Positions 1-7,599 of a DNA stretch of 12,420 nucleotides are shown here, piece by piece. The translations under genes were made by a program, and so were the position numbers. Each line of letters begins with the position of its first letter. Position 1 is the stretch's first letter. The notes beneath the pieces were generated by a model, which searched no databases, had not been told where the DNA came from, and was given only the letters and a program-made list of their open reading frames with translations. Source of the DNA: Nitrospirota bacterium (GTDB taxonomy: Bacteria > Nitrospirota > Thermodesulfovibrionia > Thermodesulfovibrionales > SM23-35); contig JAGSYM010000106.1 in the NCBI GenBank assembly GCA_018262395.1, forward strand, positions 1 to 12,420, read 5' to 3'.

Positions 1-34
1 AAAGTTGTGTCAACAACAACTCCTACCCGCATCT

Positions 35-1519
35 CTATCGCACTACCGGAATGGTTCCCATAATGTATTTAAGATCCTGATCCTCAAGTCTGATTCCAAT
101 ACCCGCATAGCCACCCCGCCATTTGCTGTTGAAGATGTTATCAATACCAGCCGATACGAACAAATTCTTAAAGATGAAATAATCAACACCTGCCTTAATG
201 TGAGGATTTTTTGCATGCTCTTCATCATTCGAAAAATCCCATGCATCCACTGTTATCTTTCCCCTGTCCTGATGAAAGAAATAATCCGCTCCGGCACCGA
301 AGGTGTTTTCTGTCAGACCCAACCGTAAAGCAACATCCTTATGCCTCATTGCATACTGCGCGGTAAATTCTATCTCCTGCTTGGTTTTCTCCTTCGTTTC
401 CCGTTTTGTGACCCCATTTACGGTTTTTACGGTCTCTGTTGTAGTCACTTTACCAAGGGGGTCACCAACAGCACCGAGAATATAGTACCTGTCAGGTCGC
501 GGCTGGAGGGTAAGATAGAAATAGCCCTTGCCGTCCTCTATTTCGCTGAGATATTCTGCCTGAAATGTTATGAATGTCCTGAACCTGTCTATGGCGCCGA
601 ATGTCTTATCCACACCTTCTGCTGCCTTGGTTATGTTTTCATAGAGGCGTTCGTCCTTTACAAGCTTTCCAAGCGTGCCTTCGCCCTGATCAATTTGTTT
701 GGTAATTCTGTCGAGGGATTCTACAGTACTTTTCACAGCGGGTTTATTCTCCTCAACCATCTCCTTCAATTCTTTTGTTGTCTTATTCAGGTTTGCGATA
801 AGCTCAGGACCATCGGTTTTCAGATTTGCTGAAAACTCCCTGAGGTTTCCGACGGTATCAGTCAGCGGTTCCTTGTTTTTATCAACAAGCTCATTCAGGG
901 AAGCAGTTAGAGTTTTGATCGTGTCAAGGACATCCCGTAACTTTTTATCATTGACAATGATTGTCTCTTTCAGATTTGCACTAATATCACTCAAATTGCT
1001 CACCGTCTCTCTCAAGGAACGCTTTGCCTCTTCTGTACCGAATGCTTCATTGAGAGAAGTCACGAGAGTACTTACATTTTCTGAAACCTTTGAGAGTTTC
1101 CTCACCAGGTCGTCAATATCAACGATTTCCATCACATCCTGTATCGTATCTCCACTCTTGAGAGCCGGTTCTTTCGATCCCGGTTTTATTTCGAGATATT
1201 TGTCACCCAGAAGGCCTGTTGCCTTAATGGAAGCACTTGCATCGCTGAACATCGGCACCCCTTTTTGTATCCGTAAAGTCACCTTTGCTACACCTTTCCG
1301 AAGTTCAATTTTTTCAATAAATCCTGCATCGACTCCCGCTATTTTAAGTTTTGTCTTTTCGTCAAGACCTGCAATATTCTTGAAATATACATAATAGATG
1401 TTCCCTTCCTCTTTCACCCAATCGAGGCCACCAACTTTAAATGTCATGAACGTCATGATTGTTATTATCAAGACTGCGAATAATCCGACCTTAAGTTCTG
1501 TTGATAGTCCTCTCATCAT
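35..1519 (-). CDS. mlaD: MlaD-like MCE-domain protein with a C-terminal beta-barrel-like domain
   Basis: Substrate-binding MCE component of an Mla-type phospholipid ABC transporter, acting in the periplasm. A cytoplasmic stub and one membrane segment (about residues 10-27) lead to an MCE domain (about 38-116, with GLLGDKYLEI near its end). A long helical, heptad-like region follows (about 130-310) and contains the motif GEGTLGKLVKDERLY (about 278-292) seen in many MCE proteins. Residues about 312-494 are different: about ten to twelve short amphipathic strands with Tyr/Phe girdles and a charged loop at about 357-381, which is the pattern of an outer-membrane barrel. At 494 residues it is far longer than the roughly 180-residue Escherichia coli MlaD. 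The protein ends in PVVR, without a classic C-terminal aromatic beta-signal. The start overlaps mlaF by 29 bases. GGGAG lies 3 bases before the first ATG and 6 before the second (1516), so the second Met may be the true start. Family call is firm; the barrel is inferred from residue pattern. Confidence 0.9.
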   Translation of the reverse strand: MMRGLSTELKVGLFAVLIITIMTFMTFKVGGLDWVKEEGNIYYVYFKNIAGLDEKTKLKIAGVDAGFIEKIELRKGVAKVTLRIQKGVPMFSDASASIKATGLLGDKYLEIKPGSKEPALKSGDTIQDVMEIVDIDDLVRKLSKVSENVSTLVTSLNEAFGTEEAKRSLRETVSNLSDISANLKETIIVNDKKLRDVLDTIKTLTASLNELVDKNKEPLTDTVGNLREFSANLKTDGPELIANLNKTTKELKEMVEENKPAVKSTVESLDRITKQIDQGEGTLGKLVKDERLYENITKAAEGVDKTFGAIDRFRTFITFQAEYLSEIEDGKGYFYLTLQPRPDRYYILGAVGDPLGKVTTTETVKTVNGVTKRETKEKTKQEIEFTAQYAMRHKDVALRLGLTENTFGAGADYFFHQDRGKITVDAWDFSNDEEHAKNPHIKAGVDYFIFKNLFVSAGIDNIFNSKWRGGYAGIGIRLEDQDLKYIMGTIPVVR

Positions 1520-2282
1520 GCACTCCCTCTATCTTTATTGGGCCCGATGCGCTTCCCGTTATAAACTGTTTTACGACAGGATTTCTCGTATTTTTTATCT
1601 CAGCGGGACTATCGGTATCGATGATCCTCCCCTCGTAAAGCATGGCGATCCGGTCAGCAATTTTATATGCACTGCTCATGTCATGCGTTATCGCAACACT
1701 CGTTACCGAAAGAGTATTTTTCATCTCGACAATCAGCTCATTTATTGCATCTGCCATGATGGGATCGAGACCGGTTGTGGGTTCGTCATACAACAGAATC
1801 TCCGGTTCATGGGCAATCGCCCGTGCAAGGCCGACCCGCTTTTTCATACCGCCTGAAAGCTCTGCAGGCATCAGATTCTCCACACCACTCAGTCCCACCA
1901 ACTTAAGTTTTTCAGTCGCACGTGCTTTTATCTCTTTGTCATGCATGCTCTTATTCCTGAGAAGTGCAAATCCCACATTCTCCCAGACAGTCATTGAATC
2001 AAACAATGCCGACATCTGAAAAAGCATACCAAATTTTTTCCTTACTTCATAGAGTTCACGTTCACTGAGGAGCGCCAAATCAACACCATCAACGAGCACT
2101 TTCCCTTCGTCAGGTCTCAATATCCCGATAATATGCTTCAGCAGAACACTCTTACCGGAACCGCTGCCTCCGATAACAACCATGCTCTCACCTTTCTGAA
2201 TCGTTAGATCAACACCCCTGAGAACATGATTTTTTCCAAAAGATTTGTGAAGATTGCTTAGTTCGATCATAGAGTGGCCCAC
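1491..2282 (-). CDS. mlaF: MlaF-like ABC transporter ATPase for phospholipid transport
   Basis: Cytoplasmic ATPase that powers the MlaE permease. It is complete for an ABC nucleotide-binding domain: Walker A GGSGSGKS (38-45), Q-loop Q89, signature LSGGM (142-146), Walker B ILLYDEP (162-168), D-loop at about 171-174 and switch histidine H200. The LSGGMKKRVGLARAIA form is typical of the MlaF/Mkl subfamily. The chosen start is GTG, with AGGGTG eight bases upstream. An in-frame ATG at 2270 (giving 259 residues) is a real alternative that begins closer to the conserved domain. It lies 12 bases after the mlaE stop and its end overlaps mlaD, so it is co-transcribed with both. A perfect 15-base dyad (2271-2285) overlaps the GTG start. 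Confidence 0.95.
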   Translation of the reverse strand: MGHSMIELSNLHKSFGKNHVLRGVDLTIQKGESMVVIGGSGSGKSVLLKHIIGILRPDEGKVLVDGVDLALLSERELYEVRKKFGMLFQMSALFDSMTVWENVGFALLRNKSMHDKEIKARATEKLKLVGLSGVENLMPAELSGGMKKRVGLARAIAHEPEILLYDEPTTGLDPIMADAINELIVEMKNTLSVTSVAITHDMSSAYKIADRIAMLYEGRIIDTDSPAEIKNTRNPVVKQFITGSASGPIKIEGVHDERTINRT

Positions 2283-2294
2283 TCTTATATCACC

Positions 2295-3068
2295 CTATTT
2301 GAATAACCAGGCTGAAAGAAAATAATCGGATATCAGAATAGTCATTGAGGATAAGACCACAGCTCCTGTAGTCGCCTTCCCGACACCCTCGGCTCCACCC
2401 CGTGTATAAAACCCCTTGTAACAACTGATCAGTGATATGCTTGCACCAAAAAAAGCCGCTTTTATCAACCCATTGTATATATCGCTCATCTCCAGATAAT
2501 CCCAGGTCCTTTTCCAGTAAACGATAGAACTTGTCTTGAAAAGTCCCACAGTTACGAAATAGCCTCCGGTAATCCCGGTTATGTCCGCGACCGCTGAGAG
2601 CGCCGGCAACATCAGGAATCCGGCGATGAAACGGGGGACAATGAGATACTTGACCGGATTTGTTGCCAGCGTTTCAAGGGCATCGATCTGCTCCGTGACC
2701 CGCATGGTACCCAACTCTGCAGCTATGGCAGCACCTGCTCTTCCGGCAACGATCAAAGCGGTCAAAACCGGGCCAAGCTCCCTCGTCATCGAAAGTGCGA
2801 CAACGGTACCGACAAGCGCTTCCGCACCGAATCTCTTAAATCCGGTAAATGTCTGGAGCGCAAAAACCATCCCGGTAAATATTGCCGTAATCAGCACAAC
2901 CGGCAAAGAGCGCACTCCTATCTCAAGCATCTGTTTGAACGTATTTCTGACTTCAAACGGAGGAAGAATTAATTGTCTTACCGTGAGTAAGAGAAGGATC
3001 AGTATCTTGCCCAGATCCTCGGCAAATCTGATAACCGTTCTTCCGATAATTTCAATTATTTTCAACAT
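2295..3068 (-). CDS. mlaE: MlaE-like ABC transporter permease
   Basis: Inner-membrane permease of the MlaEFD phospholipid transporter. At 257 residues it has the normal family length and about five to six hydrophobic segments. The conserved core (residues about 91-131, containing MTRELGPVLTALIVAGRAGA and ELGTMRVTEQIDAL) is the MlaE/permease family signature that contacts the ATPase through its coupling helix. The ATG start overlaps the end of alr by 17 bases, with AGAAGGG just upstream as a ribosome site. No mlaB (STAS) gene follows, so the usual MlaB regulator of the E. coli complex is missing from this operon. Whether it is encoded elsewhere cannot be seen here. Confidence 0.95.
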   Translation of the reverse strand: MLKIIEIIGRTVIRFAEDLGKILILLLLTVRQLILPPFEVRNTFKQMLEIGVRSLPVVLITAIFTGMVFALQTFTGFKRFGAEALVGTVVALSMTRELGPVLTALIVAGRAGAAIAAELGTMRVTEQIDALETLATNPVKYLIVPRFIAGFLMLPALSAVADITGITGGYFVTVGLFKTSSIVYWKRTWDYLEMSDIYNGLIKAAFFGASISLISCYKGFYTRGGAEGVGKATTGAVVLSSMTILISDYFLSAWLFK

Positions 3069-4161
3069 AGACCCTTCTCGACCTTCGTCCGAGAGAGGTT
3101 AGGACTTCATATGATATGGTATTTGCCCTGCCGGCAAGTTCATCAGCAGTGATTGTATGATCGCCCTGCTTCCCGATTATTACGGCTTCGTCATCTTTTT
3201 CAACTCCTGTAACATCCGTAAGATCAATCATCGTCAGATCCATACACACCCTTCCGACAACAGGCACCTTGCGCCCCCTCACAAGCACGTGAGCATTGTT
3301 AGAAAAAAGCCTGTTATAGCCGTCAGCATACCCTAATGCAAGCACCCCGATGGTGCTCGGTCTCTTTGTCACAAATGTCCTACCATAACTGATCGGTGTT
3401 CCTGCTGCTATTTTCCGAATATCAATGATCTTTGCTTTAAGAGTCATAGCAGGAATAAGATCTGCATGCGGATCCCATGTAAACGGCGAATAACCATATA
3501 ACATAAGCCCGGGTCTTACTCCATCAAGATGAGCGTCTTCAAATGACAGAACTGCAGCACTGTTTGCAATATGGCAGAATAAGGGTTTGCCTCTCTCCTG
3601 GGTAATCACGCGTCTGATTGAATTGAATCGTTCGAGTTGCACCATTGCATAAGATCTGTCCGCGAGATCAGCCTCTGAAAAATGGCTCATGAGCCCTGTT
3701 ATTTCCAATCCAGGCATCTCTGATATCGTGAGGATATTCTTCACAATATCATCTCCCTGCAATCCCAGTCTTCCCATGCCCGTATCGATTTTGACATGAA
3801 TTTTCATTCCGACCGCCCTTTTTCTTGCTTCTTCCGATACACGGCGAGCGGTATCAAGTGAGGAAATAACAGGCAATAAATCATGGTCAAAAAAATCCCT
3901 GATTTCTCCATGATCAAATAATACGATAATAGAACTGTGTATTCCAGACACCCTTAGTTCTTGTGCTTCGCTGGCAAACGCAACTGCAAGGCAGGAAACT
4001 CCCTGTTGGATGAGTTTTTTTGAAACATCTGCTGCGCCATGACCGTATGCATCTGCCTTGACAACAGCAACGACTGGCCGGTTTTTTACGATTTTTTGAA
4101 CGGTCAGAAGGTTATGCGCTATCGCCGAAAGATTGATTTCTGCGATAGGGCCTCTAATCAC
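3052..4161 (-). CDS. alr: Alanine racemase
   Basis: PLP-dependent interconversion of L- and D-alanine in the cytoplasm, supplying D-Ala for peptidoglycan. The PLP lysine lies in [10 protein letters not shown] (K35), the second catalytic residue in SYGRTF (Y259), and the fold-III motifs [10 protein letters not shown] (124-133), SHF (159-161), ANSAA (199-203) and [10 protein letters not shown] (214-223) are all present. The C-terminal beta domain contains [13 protein letters not shown]. At 369 residues it has normal family length. The start is GTG, overlapping the tatA stop in the eight-base string GTGATTAG. No other early in-frame start exists, and the upstream GAAGAAG run is too close to be a good ribosome site, so translational coupling to tatA is likely. 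Its position between tatA and mla genes makes this an envelope-themed operon. Confidence 0.96.
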   Translation of the reverse strand: MIRGPIAEINLSAIAHNLLTVQKIVKNRPVVAVVKADAYGHGAADVSKKLIQQGVSCLAVAFASEAQELRVSGIHSSIIVLFDHGEIRDFFDHDLLPVISSLDTARRVSEEARKRAVGMKIHVKIDTGMGRLGLQGDDIVKNILTISEMPGLEITGLMSHFSEADLADRSYAMVQLERFNSIRRVITQERGKPLFCHIANSAAVLSFEDAHLDGVRPGLMLYGYSPFTWDPHADLIPAMTLKAKIIDIRKIAAGTPISYGRTFVTKRPSTIGVLALGYADGYNRLFSNNAHVLVRGRKVPVVGRVCMDLTMIDLTDVTGVEKDDEAVIIGKQGDHTITADELAGRANTISYEVLTSLGRRSRRVYVENN

Positions 4162-4372
4162 CTTCTTCTTTTTCTGTTTTTTCTTTCCTCGTTTCTTTGT
4201 TTTTTTCTTTATCGGGTGTTACATCAATTTCATCTTGTTCTTTTACACCCTTCTTAAAGTTTCTTATTGCCTGTCCGATACCGCTTCCGATCTGTGGTAA
4301 CCTCGTCGCACCAAAGAGAATAACAATGATAACCAGAATGATGAGTAACTCCTGTGTACCTAATCCAAACAT
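4154..4372 (-). CDS. tatA: Sec-independent translocase protein TatA/TatE family
   Basis: Small pore-forming or membrane-perturbing subunit of the twin-arginine translocase, which exports folded proteins. It has the canonical layout: a very short N-terminus, one hydrophobic helix (about 7-21), the FG hinge with LPQIG (F20-G21, then 25-29), an amphipathic helix ([17 protein letters not shown]) and a hydrophilic, Lys/Glu-rich tail. The 72-residue length fits TatA/TatE rather than the longer TatB. AGGAGGG ends five bases before the ATG, one of the best ribosome sites in the window. It overlaps the end of mobA by 13 bases. tatC is not in the window. Confidence 0.93.
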   Translation of the reverse strand: MFGLGTQELLIILVIIVILFGATRLPQIGSGIGQAIRNFKKGVKEQDEIDVTPDKEKNKETRKEKTEKEEGD

Positions 4373-4968
4373 GCTTTCCCTCCTGTCTCTTTCTGGTAAT
4401 CTTCCAGAGTATTGATATTAACAAATGATTTCCCTTCCGGATCCATACGTCTTACCTCCTCTTCCTCAACATACCGAACATCAATCTTGCCGAGAAAAGC
4501 CCGCAGGCTCTTTTCACCTTTTCTGATGCTATCTTCCATAACGCAGGCAATTCTTTTGGCATAAATGCCGAAAAGTGGCTCCGGCCTGTTCCGGTAAACT
4601 GGTATTACCGCATCTTTTTTGCCATCCCACCTCTTTAGGATATATTGTACAAGTATAACATTTATAAAAGGCATATCACATGCTGTAACAAAAACCGCTT
4701 GCACATCGGGAAGCATCAGCGCCGAATAAATACCTGTCATCGGCCCTTTTTGAGGGATGATATCACCGACCATGAGGGCCCCTGCAGAGAAATAGAGTTC
4801 CGGTGAGTTCGTGCTTATCAAAATCCGTTTAAAAATACCCTTGAAAAGATGAATATTTCTGTCGAGGATTCGCTGATTGTTTATCACCAGAAATCCTTTC
4901 GGTACAGGTATTCTGGTATTCTCACCCCCTGCCAATATCAGCGCATCTATTTGTCCTGAATTGAACAT
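4360..4968 (-). CDS. mobA: Molybdenum cofactor guanylyltransferase (MobA-like)
   Basis: Transfers GMP from GTP to molybdopterin to make the guanine-dinucleotide form of the cofactor used by DMSO-reductase-family enzymes; cytoplasmic. Numbering here is from the longer form starting at 4989: nucleotide-binding loop [10 protein letters not shown] (17-26) with K31 in [15 protein letters not shown] (82-91), the metal-site Asp in CDMPF (D105), and the C-terminal motif [10 protein letters not shown]. The loop lacks the usual RMG(x)DK spelling (here TRIPVPK), so a related MobA-like nucleotidyltransferase is possible. I prefer the Met at 4968 over the upstream ATG at 4989, because the -10 box of the apparent promoter ends two bases before that upstream ATG and transcription should begin about 4984. 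The shorter form begins a few residues before the LAGG loop, as usual for MobA. No clear Shine-Dalgarno precedes either start. First gene of the leftward operon. Confidence 0.85.
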   Translation of the reverse strand: MFNSGQIDALILAGGENTRIPVPKGFLVINNQRILDRNIHLFKGIFKRILISTNSPELYFSAGALMVGDIIPQKGPMTGIYSALMLPDVQAVFVTACDMPFINVILVQYILKRWDGKKDAVIPVYRNRPEPLFGIYAKRIACVMEDSIRKGEKSLRAFLGKIDVRYVEEEEVRRMDPEGKSFVNINTLEDYQKETGGKACLD

Positions 4969-4990
4969 TATCGTTGAAAACTCTACCATT

Positions 4991-5019
4991 ATGATAAGAA
5001 ATTAAGAATATCCTTTCAA
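4991..5019 (-). promoter_or_regulatory. Sigma70-type promoter of the mobA-tatA-alr-mlaEFD operon
   Basis: On the minus strand TTGAAA (5019-5014) and TATCAT (4996-4991) are separated by exactly 17 bases, each hexamer matching five of six consensus positions. The expected start of transcription is about 4984. It lies in the 66-87 base divergent gap and reads into mobA. Because all downstream genes overlap or nearly touch, it probably serves the whole six-gene operon. Inference from sequence alone. Confidence 0.6.
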
Positions 5020-5055
5020 TGGGAAACATGAATATGCCGACACTATAAGCTTTTC

Positions 5056-5469
5056 TTGCAGGTAACACATGTCACGGATATGCAGTTTGTTGGAGAGGCC
5101 TCATCAGGTCATGCAATCGTTATGGATGGTGACCCTTCAGTTGGAGGCCACAATACCGGTGTAAGGCCAGCAGAACTCCTTCTGCTTGGCATCGGTGGCT
5201 GTTCGGGGATGGACGTGATTTCTATCTTGAGAAAAAAGAGGCAGGACGTGTCAGGACTTTCAATACACGTCAGGGGAAAAAAGGCCGAAGATTATCCAAG
5301 ACGATTTACCGAGATAACCCTTGAATTTGTTGTAAAAGGCAGGAACATTTCAGAAGAAGCCGTGAAGAGAGCAATTGATTTGTCGATGAATAAATACTGT
5401 TCGGTTAAGGCAACTCTTGAGGGGTCAGCGGAGATAACCTTTTCGTACAGGATTATCCGGGAAGATTGA
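5056..5469 (+). CDS. OsmC/Ohr family protein, YhfA-like
   Basis: Member of the OsmC-like family, whose characterised members (OsmC, Ohr) reduce organic or fatty-acid hydroperoxides with a pair of cysteines. The YhfA branch has no settled function. Features: MDG near residue 23, PAELLL with E40, GGCSGMDV with C49, and KYCSV with C115; so both redox cysteines of the family are present. At 137 residues the length is normal. The TTG start is chosen because the resulting MQVTHV...FVGE aligns with the MQ-start of E. coli YhfA as I recall it, and an in-frame stop at 5029 leaves no ATG or GTG upstream. ATG at 5080 would remove the first strand. No Shine-Dalgarno is visible; a TATAAG lies six bases before the TTG. 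First gene of the rightward run, divergent from mobA. Confidence 0.85.
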   Translation: MQVTHVTDMQFVGEASSGHAIVMDGDPSVGGHNTGVRPAELLLLGIGGCSGMDVISILRKKRQDVSGLSIHVRGKKAEDYPRRFTEITLEFVVKGRNISEEAVKRAIDLSMNKYCSVKATLEGSAEITFSYRIIRED

Positions 5470-5502
5470 CCATGTAATGCTATGCGGATTCGTCTCAGCT
5501 GA

Positions 5503-5973
5503 ATGGACAGCATATTCAAATACATTGCAACGCTCGGGTTCATCGGTTACCTGCCTGCAGCTCCCGGTACGTTCGGAACGCTCTGTGCCTTCCTCGTCTT
5601 CATCCTTCTGAAGCCTTCCGTCTTTCTCCACCTGCTGATATTACTGATCATTATCCCGGTCGGGATACTCTCTGCTCACCGGGCAGAGATACTCCTGAAC
5701 GACAAGGACAGCAGGCATATCGTTGTCGATGAATTTTGCGGATTTTTCTTTTCCTTAATTGCCATTCCGTTCAGCATAAGCCATTTGCTCATAGCCTTTT
5801 TTTTATTCAGAATTTTCGATATACTAAAACCGTTTCCGATTCGGACAATTGAATCCTCTCTGAGCGGAGGGATAGGGATTATGGCAGACGACATTATGGC
5901 AGCTATCTATACAAACATCATTCTGCAGATATTACTAATAATTGTGAATCCCGGCTTTTTCTCTTTCTCCTGA
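5503..5973 (+). CDS. pgpA: Phosphatidylglycerophosphatase A
   Basis: Inner-membrane enzyme that dephosphorylates phosphatidylglycerol phosphate to phosphatidylglycerol. Family motifs appear in order: GYLPAAPGTFGTL (15-27), DSRHIVVDEFCGF (69-81, with D76-E77) and FRIFDILKPFPI (102-113) followed by GGIGIMADD (122-130, D129-D130). About four hydrophobic segments lie between them. At 156 residues it is close to the usual length. An in-frame TGA immediately before the ATG fixes this as the earliest start. No good Shine-Dalgarno is seen. It follows the osmC-like gene by 33 bases, and its stop shares one base with the thpR start (TGATG), so the two are translationally coupled. Confidence 0.93.
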   Translation: MDSIFKYIATLGFIGYLPAAPGTFGTLCAFLVFILLKPSVFLHLLILLIIIPVGILSAHRAEILLNDKDSRHIVVDEFCGFFFSLIAIPFSISHLLIAFFLFRIFDILKPFPIRTIESSLSGGIGIMADDIMAAIYTNIILQILLIIVNPGFFSFS

Positions 5974-6548
5974 TGAATCTGCGGCTCTTCATAGCAATCG
6001 ATATCCCGGAACATGTCAAAAAAGAAATCGGAGAACTCCTTGGCATCCTGAAGAAACATGATGCTGATGTTAAATGGATACCTCCGGAAAATATTCACCT
6101 CACGCTCAAGTTTCTTGGTACCACTCCGGACAGTCTGGTCGGAAAAATCCGGGAAGCTCTTTTGCCTCTTGTGTCCTCTTATGAACCGTTTTATATTACT
6201 ATACAGAGCACAGGGGTATTTCCCAGCAGTAAATATCCCCGGATTATCTGGATCGGAATTATTGATTCAGATACGCTGATAGAGGTGAGAAACGGTATAG
6301 AGAGCGCTATGTCACTGCTTGGTTTTCAGAGGGAAGACAAGAAATTTCACCCGCATCTTACTGTCGGACGAGTGAGAGGTCAAAAGGGAATGATCTCTCT
6401 AATGCAGGAACTCGACCGTTCTCATGATAAGCAATTTGGACATTTCCCTGTTGATCAGGTAAAACTGATGAAAAGTGAATTAAAACCCAATGGTGCAGAA
6501 TATAGCTGTTTGCATACGATACCGCTCGGGATTGACGCGGCGCGATAA
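5973..6548 (+). CDS. thpR: RNA 2',3'-cyclic phosphodiesterase (2H phosphoesterase, LigT-like)
   Basis: Cytoplasmic 2H-superfamily enzyme. Family members open 2',3'-cyclic phosphates on RNA ends, and some show 2'-5' RNA ligase activity in vitro; the physiological substrate is usually unclear. Both catalytic signatures are present: H42-L-T44 in ENIHLTLKFLG and H128-L-T130 in FHPHLTVGR, about 86 residues apart as expected. The N-terminus RLFIAIDIP is also typical. Length 191 residues, normal. The ATG overlaps the pgpA stop by one base and the preceding sequence is pyrimidine-rich with no Shine-Dalgarno, so it probably depends on ribosomes finishing pgpA. In lineages I remember, cinA often lies between pgpA and thpR; it is absent here. 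A 49-base gap separates it from recA. Confidence 0.93.
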   Translation: MNLRLFIAIDIPEHVKKEIGELLGILKKHDADVKWIPPENIHLTLKFLGTTPDSLVGKIREALLPLVSSYEPFYITIQSTGVFPSSKYPRIIWIGIIDSDTLIEVRNGIESAMSLLGFQREDKKFHPHLTVGRVRGQKGMISLMQELDRSHDKQFGHFPVDQVKLMKSELKPNGAEYSCLHTIPLGIDAAR

Positions 6549-6597
6549 CCATGGTGAAGTAAAAATATACGAGAACCTTTGCAGATAGGGAGGAATA

Positions 6598-7599
6598 ATG
6601 ACGAATAAAGACAAAGTCAGGGCACTCGAAGTCGCAATTACCCAAATCGAAAAAAATTTCGGCAAGGGTGCAATTATGCGCCTCGGAGCTGAAGGAGTTG
6701 CAGAAGGCCTTCAGGTAATTCCTACAGGCTCAATTACACTCGATATCGCTACGGGTGTCGGAGGCCTCCCGCGAGGCAGGGTAATCGAGATATTTGGTCC
6801 CGAGTCTTCAGGGAAAACCACCCTTGCATTAAGTGCCATAGCACAGGCACAGGCACAGGGTGGCACGACAGCCTTCATTGATGCCGAGCATGCTCTCGAT
6901 GTTACATATGCTCAGAAGCTCGGGGTCAAAATAGACGAACTCCTTGTATCACAGCCCGACACAGGTGAGCAGGCACTTGAAGTTGCAGAGCTGCTGGTAA
7001 GGAGTGGAGCCATCGACATCATTGTAATCGATTCCGTGGCTGCTCTTGTACCCAGGGCAGAAATAGAGGGAGATATGGGTGACTCCCTGCCGGGACTTCA
7101 GGCCCGTCTCATGAGCCAGGCTCTCAGAAAGTTGACTGCAGCCATATCGAAATCTATGACAACCGTTATCTTTATCAATCAGATACGGATGAAGATCGGC
7201 GTTATGTTCGGGAGCCCTGAAACGACGACCGGCGGAAATGCTCTGAAGTTTTACTCCTCGATGAGGCTCGATATCAGGAGGATAGAAAACCTGAAAGAAA
7301 ACCAGGAAATCATTGGCGGCAGGGTAAGGGTAAAAGTAGTCAAGAATAAAGTCGCCCCCCCGTTTAAGCAAGCTGAGTTCGACATCTATTTCAATGAGGG
7401 TATTTCACGGGTCGGGGAGCTCGTTGATCTTGGTGTTGAAAAAGGAATCGTTGAAAAATCAGGAGCCTGGTACAGTTATGGCGGAAACAGAATTGGTCAG
7501 GGCAGGGAAAATGCAAAGGAATATCTCAAAAATAACCCCGATAGTGCGAAAGAGATAGAAAATAGAATCATCGAATCTGTTTACCCAGGGAGGCAATAG
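6598..7599 (+). CDS. recA: Recombinase RecA
   Basis: DNA-dependent ATPase that forms filaments on single-stranded DNA, catalyses strand exchange and activates LexA-type self-cleavage. Visible motifs: Walker [10 protein letters not shown] (67-75), catalytic E97 in FIDAEHALD, Walker B DIIVID (140-145), loop L1 ([23 protein letters not shown], about 155-177), and loop L2 with [20 protein letters not shown] (194-213). No intein. At 333 residues it stops soon after the C-terminal domain and lacks the acidic tail of E. coli RecA (about 352 residues). GGGAGG lies five bases before the ATG. I find no convincing LexA box or sigma70 promoter in the 49-base gap upstream. Its stop shares one base with the pilT start. 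Confidence 0.99.
   Translation: MTNKDKVRALEVAITQIEKNFGKGAIMRLGAEGVAEGLQVIPTGSITLDIATGVGGLPRGRVIEIFGPESSGKTTLALSAIAQAQAQGGTTAFIDAEHALDVTYAQKLGVKIDELLVSQPDTGEQALEVAELLVRSGAIDIIVIDSVAALVPRAEIEGDMGDSLPGLQARLMSQALRKLTAAISKSMTTVIFINQIRMKIGVMFGSPETTTGGNALKFYSSMRLDIRRIENLKENQEIIGGRVRVKVVKNKVAPPFKQAEFDIYFNEGISRVGELVDLGVEKGIVEKSGAWYSYGGNRIGQGRENAKEYLKNNPDSAKEIENRIIESVYPGRQ

Noticed and set aside
5..27. Weak hairpin on the minus strand (AGTTGT/ACAACT) after the mlaD stop, as a possible terminator.
   Set aside because: Only six mostly A-T pairs, and the window edge cuts off any T-run, so it cannot be judged.
341..1856. Long plus-strand open frames of 152 to 231 codons opposite mlaD and mlaF.
   Set aside because: They lie antisense to clearly conserved genes, show no recognisable domains, and are shadows of the coding strand.
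4161..4212. Nearly pure purine tract on the tatA coding strand, considered as a structural or slippage element.
   Set aside because: It is explained by the Lys/Glu-rich TatA tail, and the frame is intact.
6532..6560. TTGACG (6532-6537) upstream of recA as a -35 box.
   Set aside because: The hexamer at the right spacing is TGAAGT, a poor -10, and no LexA-type dyad is seen in the gap.
6842..6861. Tandem CAGGCA-type hexamer repeat in recA.
   Set aside because: Three short units encoding Gln-Ala pairs in a normal region of RecA, with no sign of expansion.
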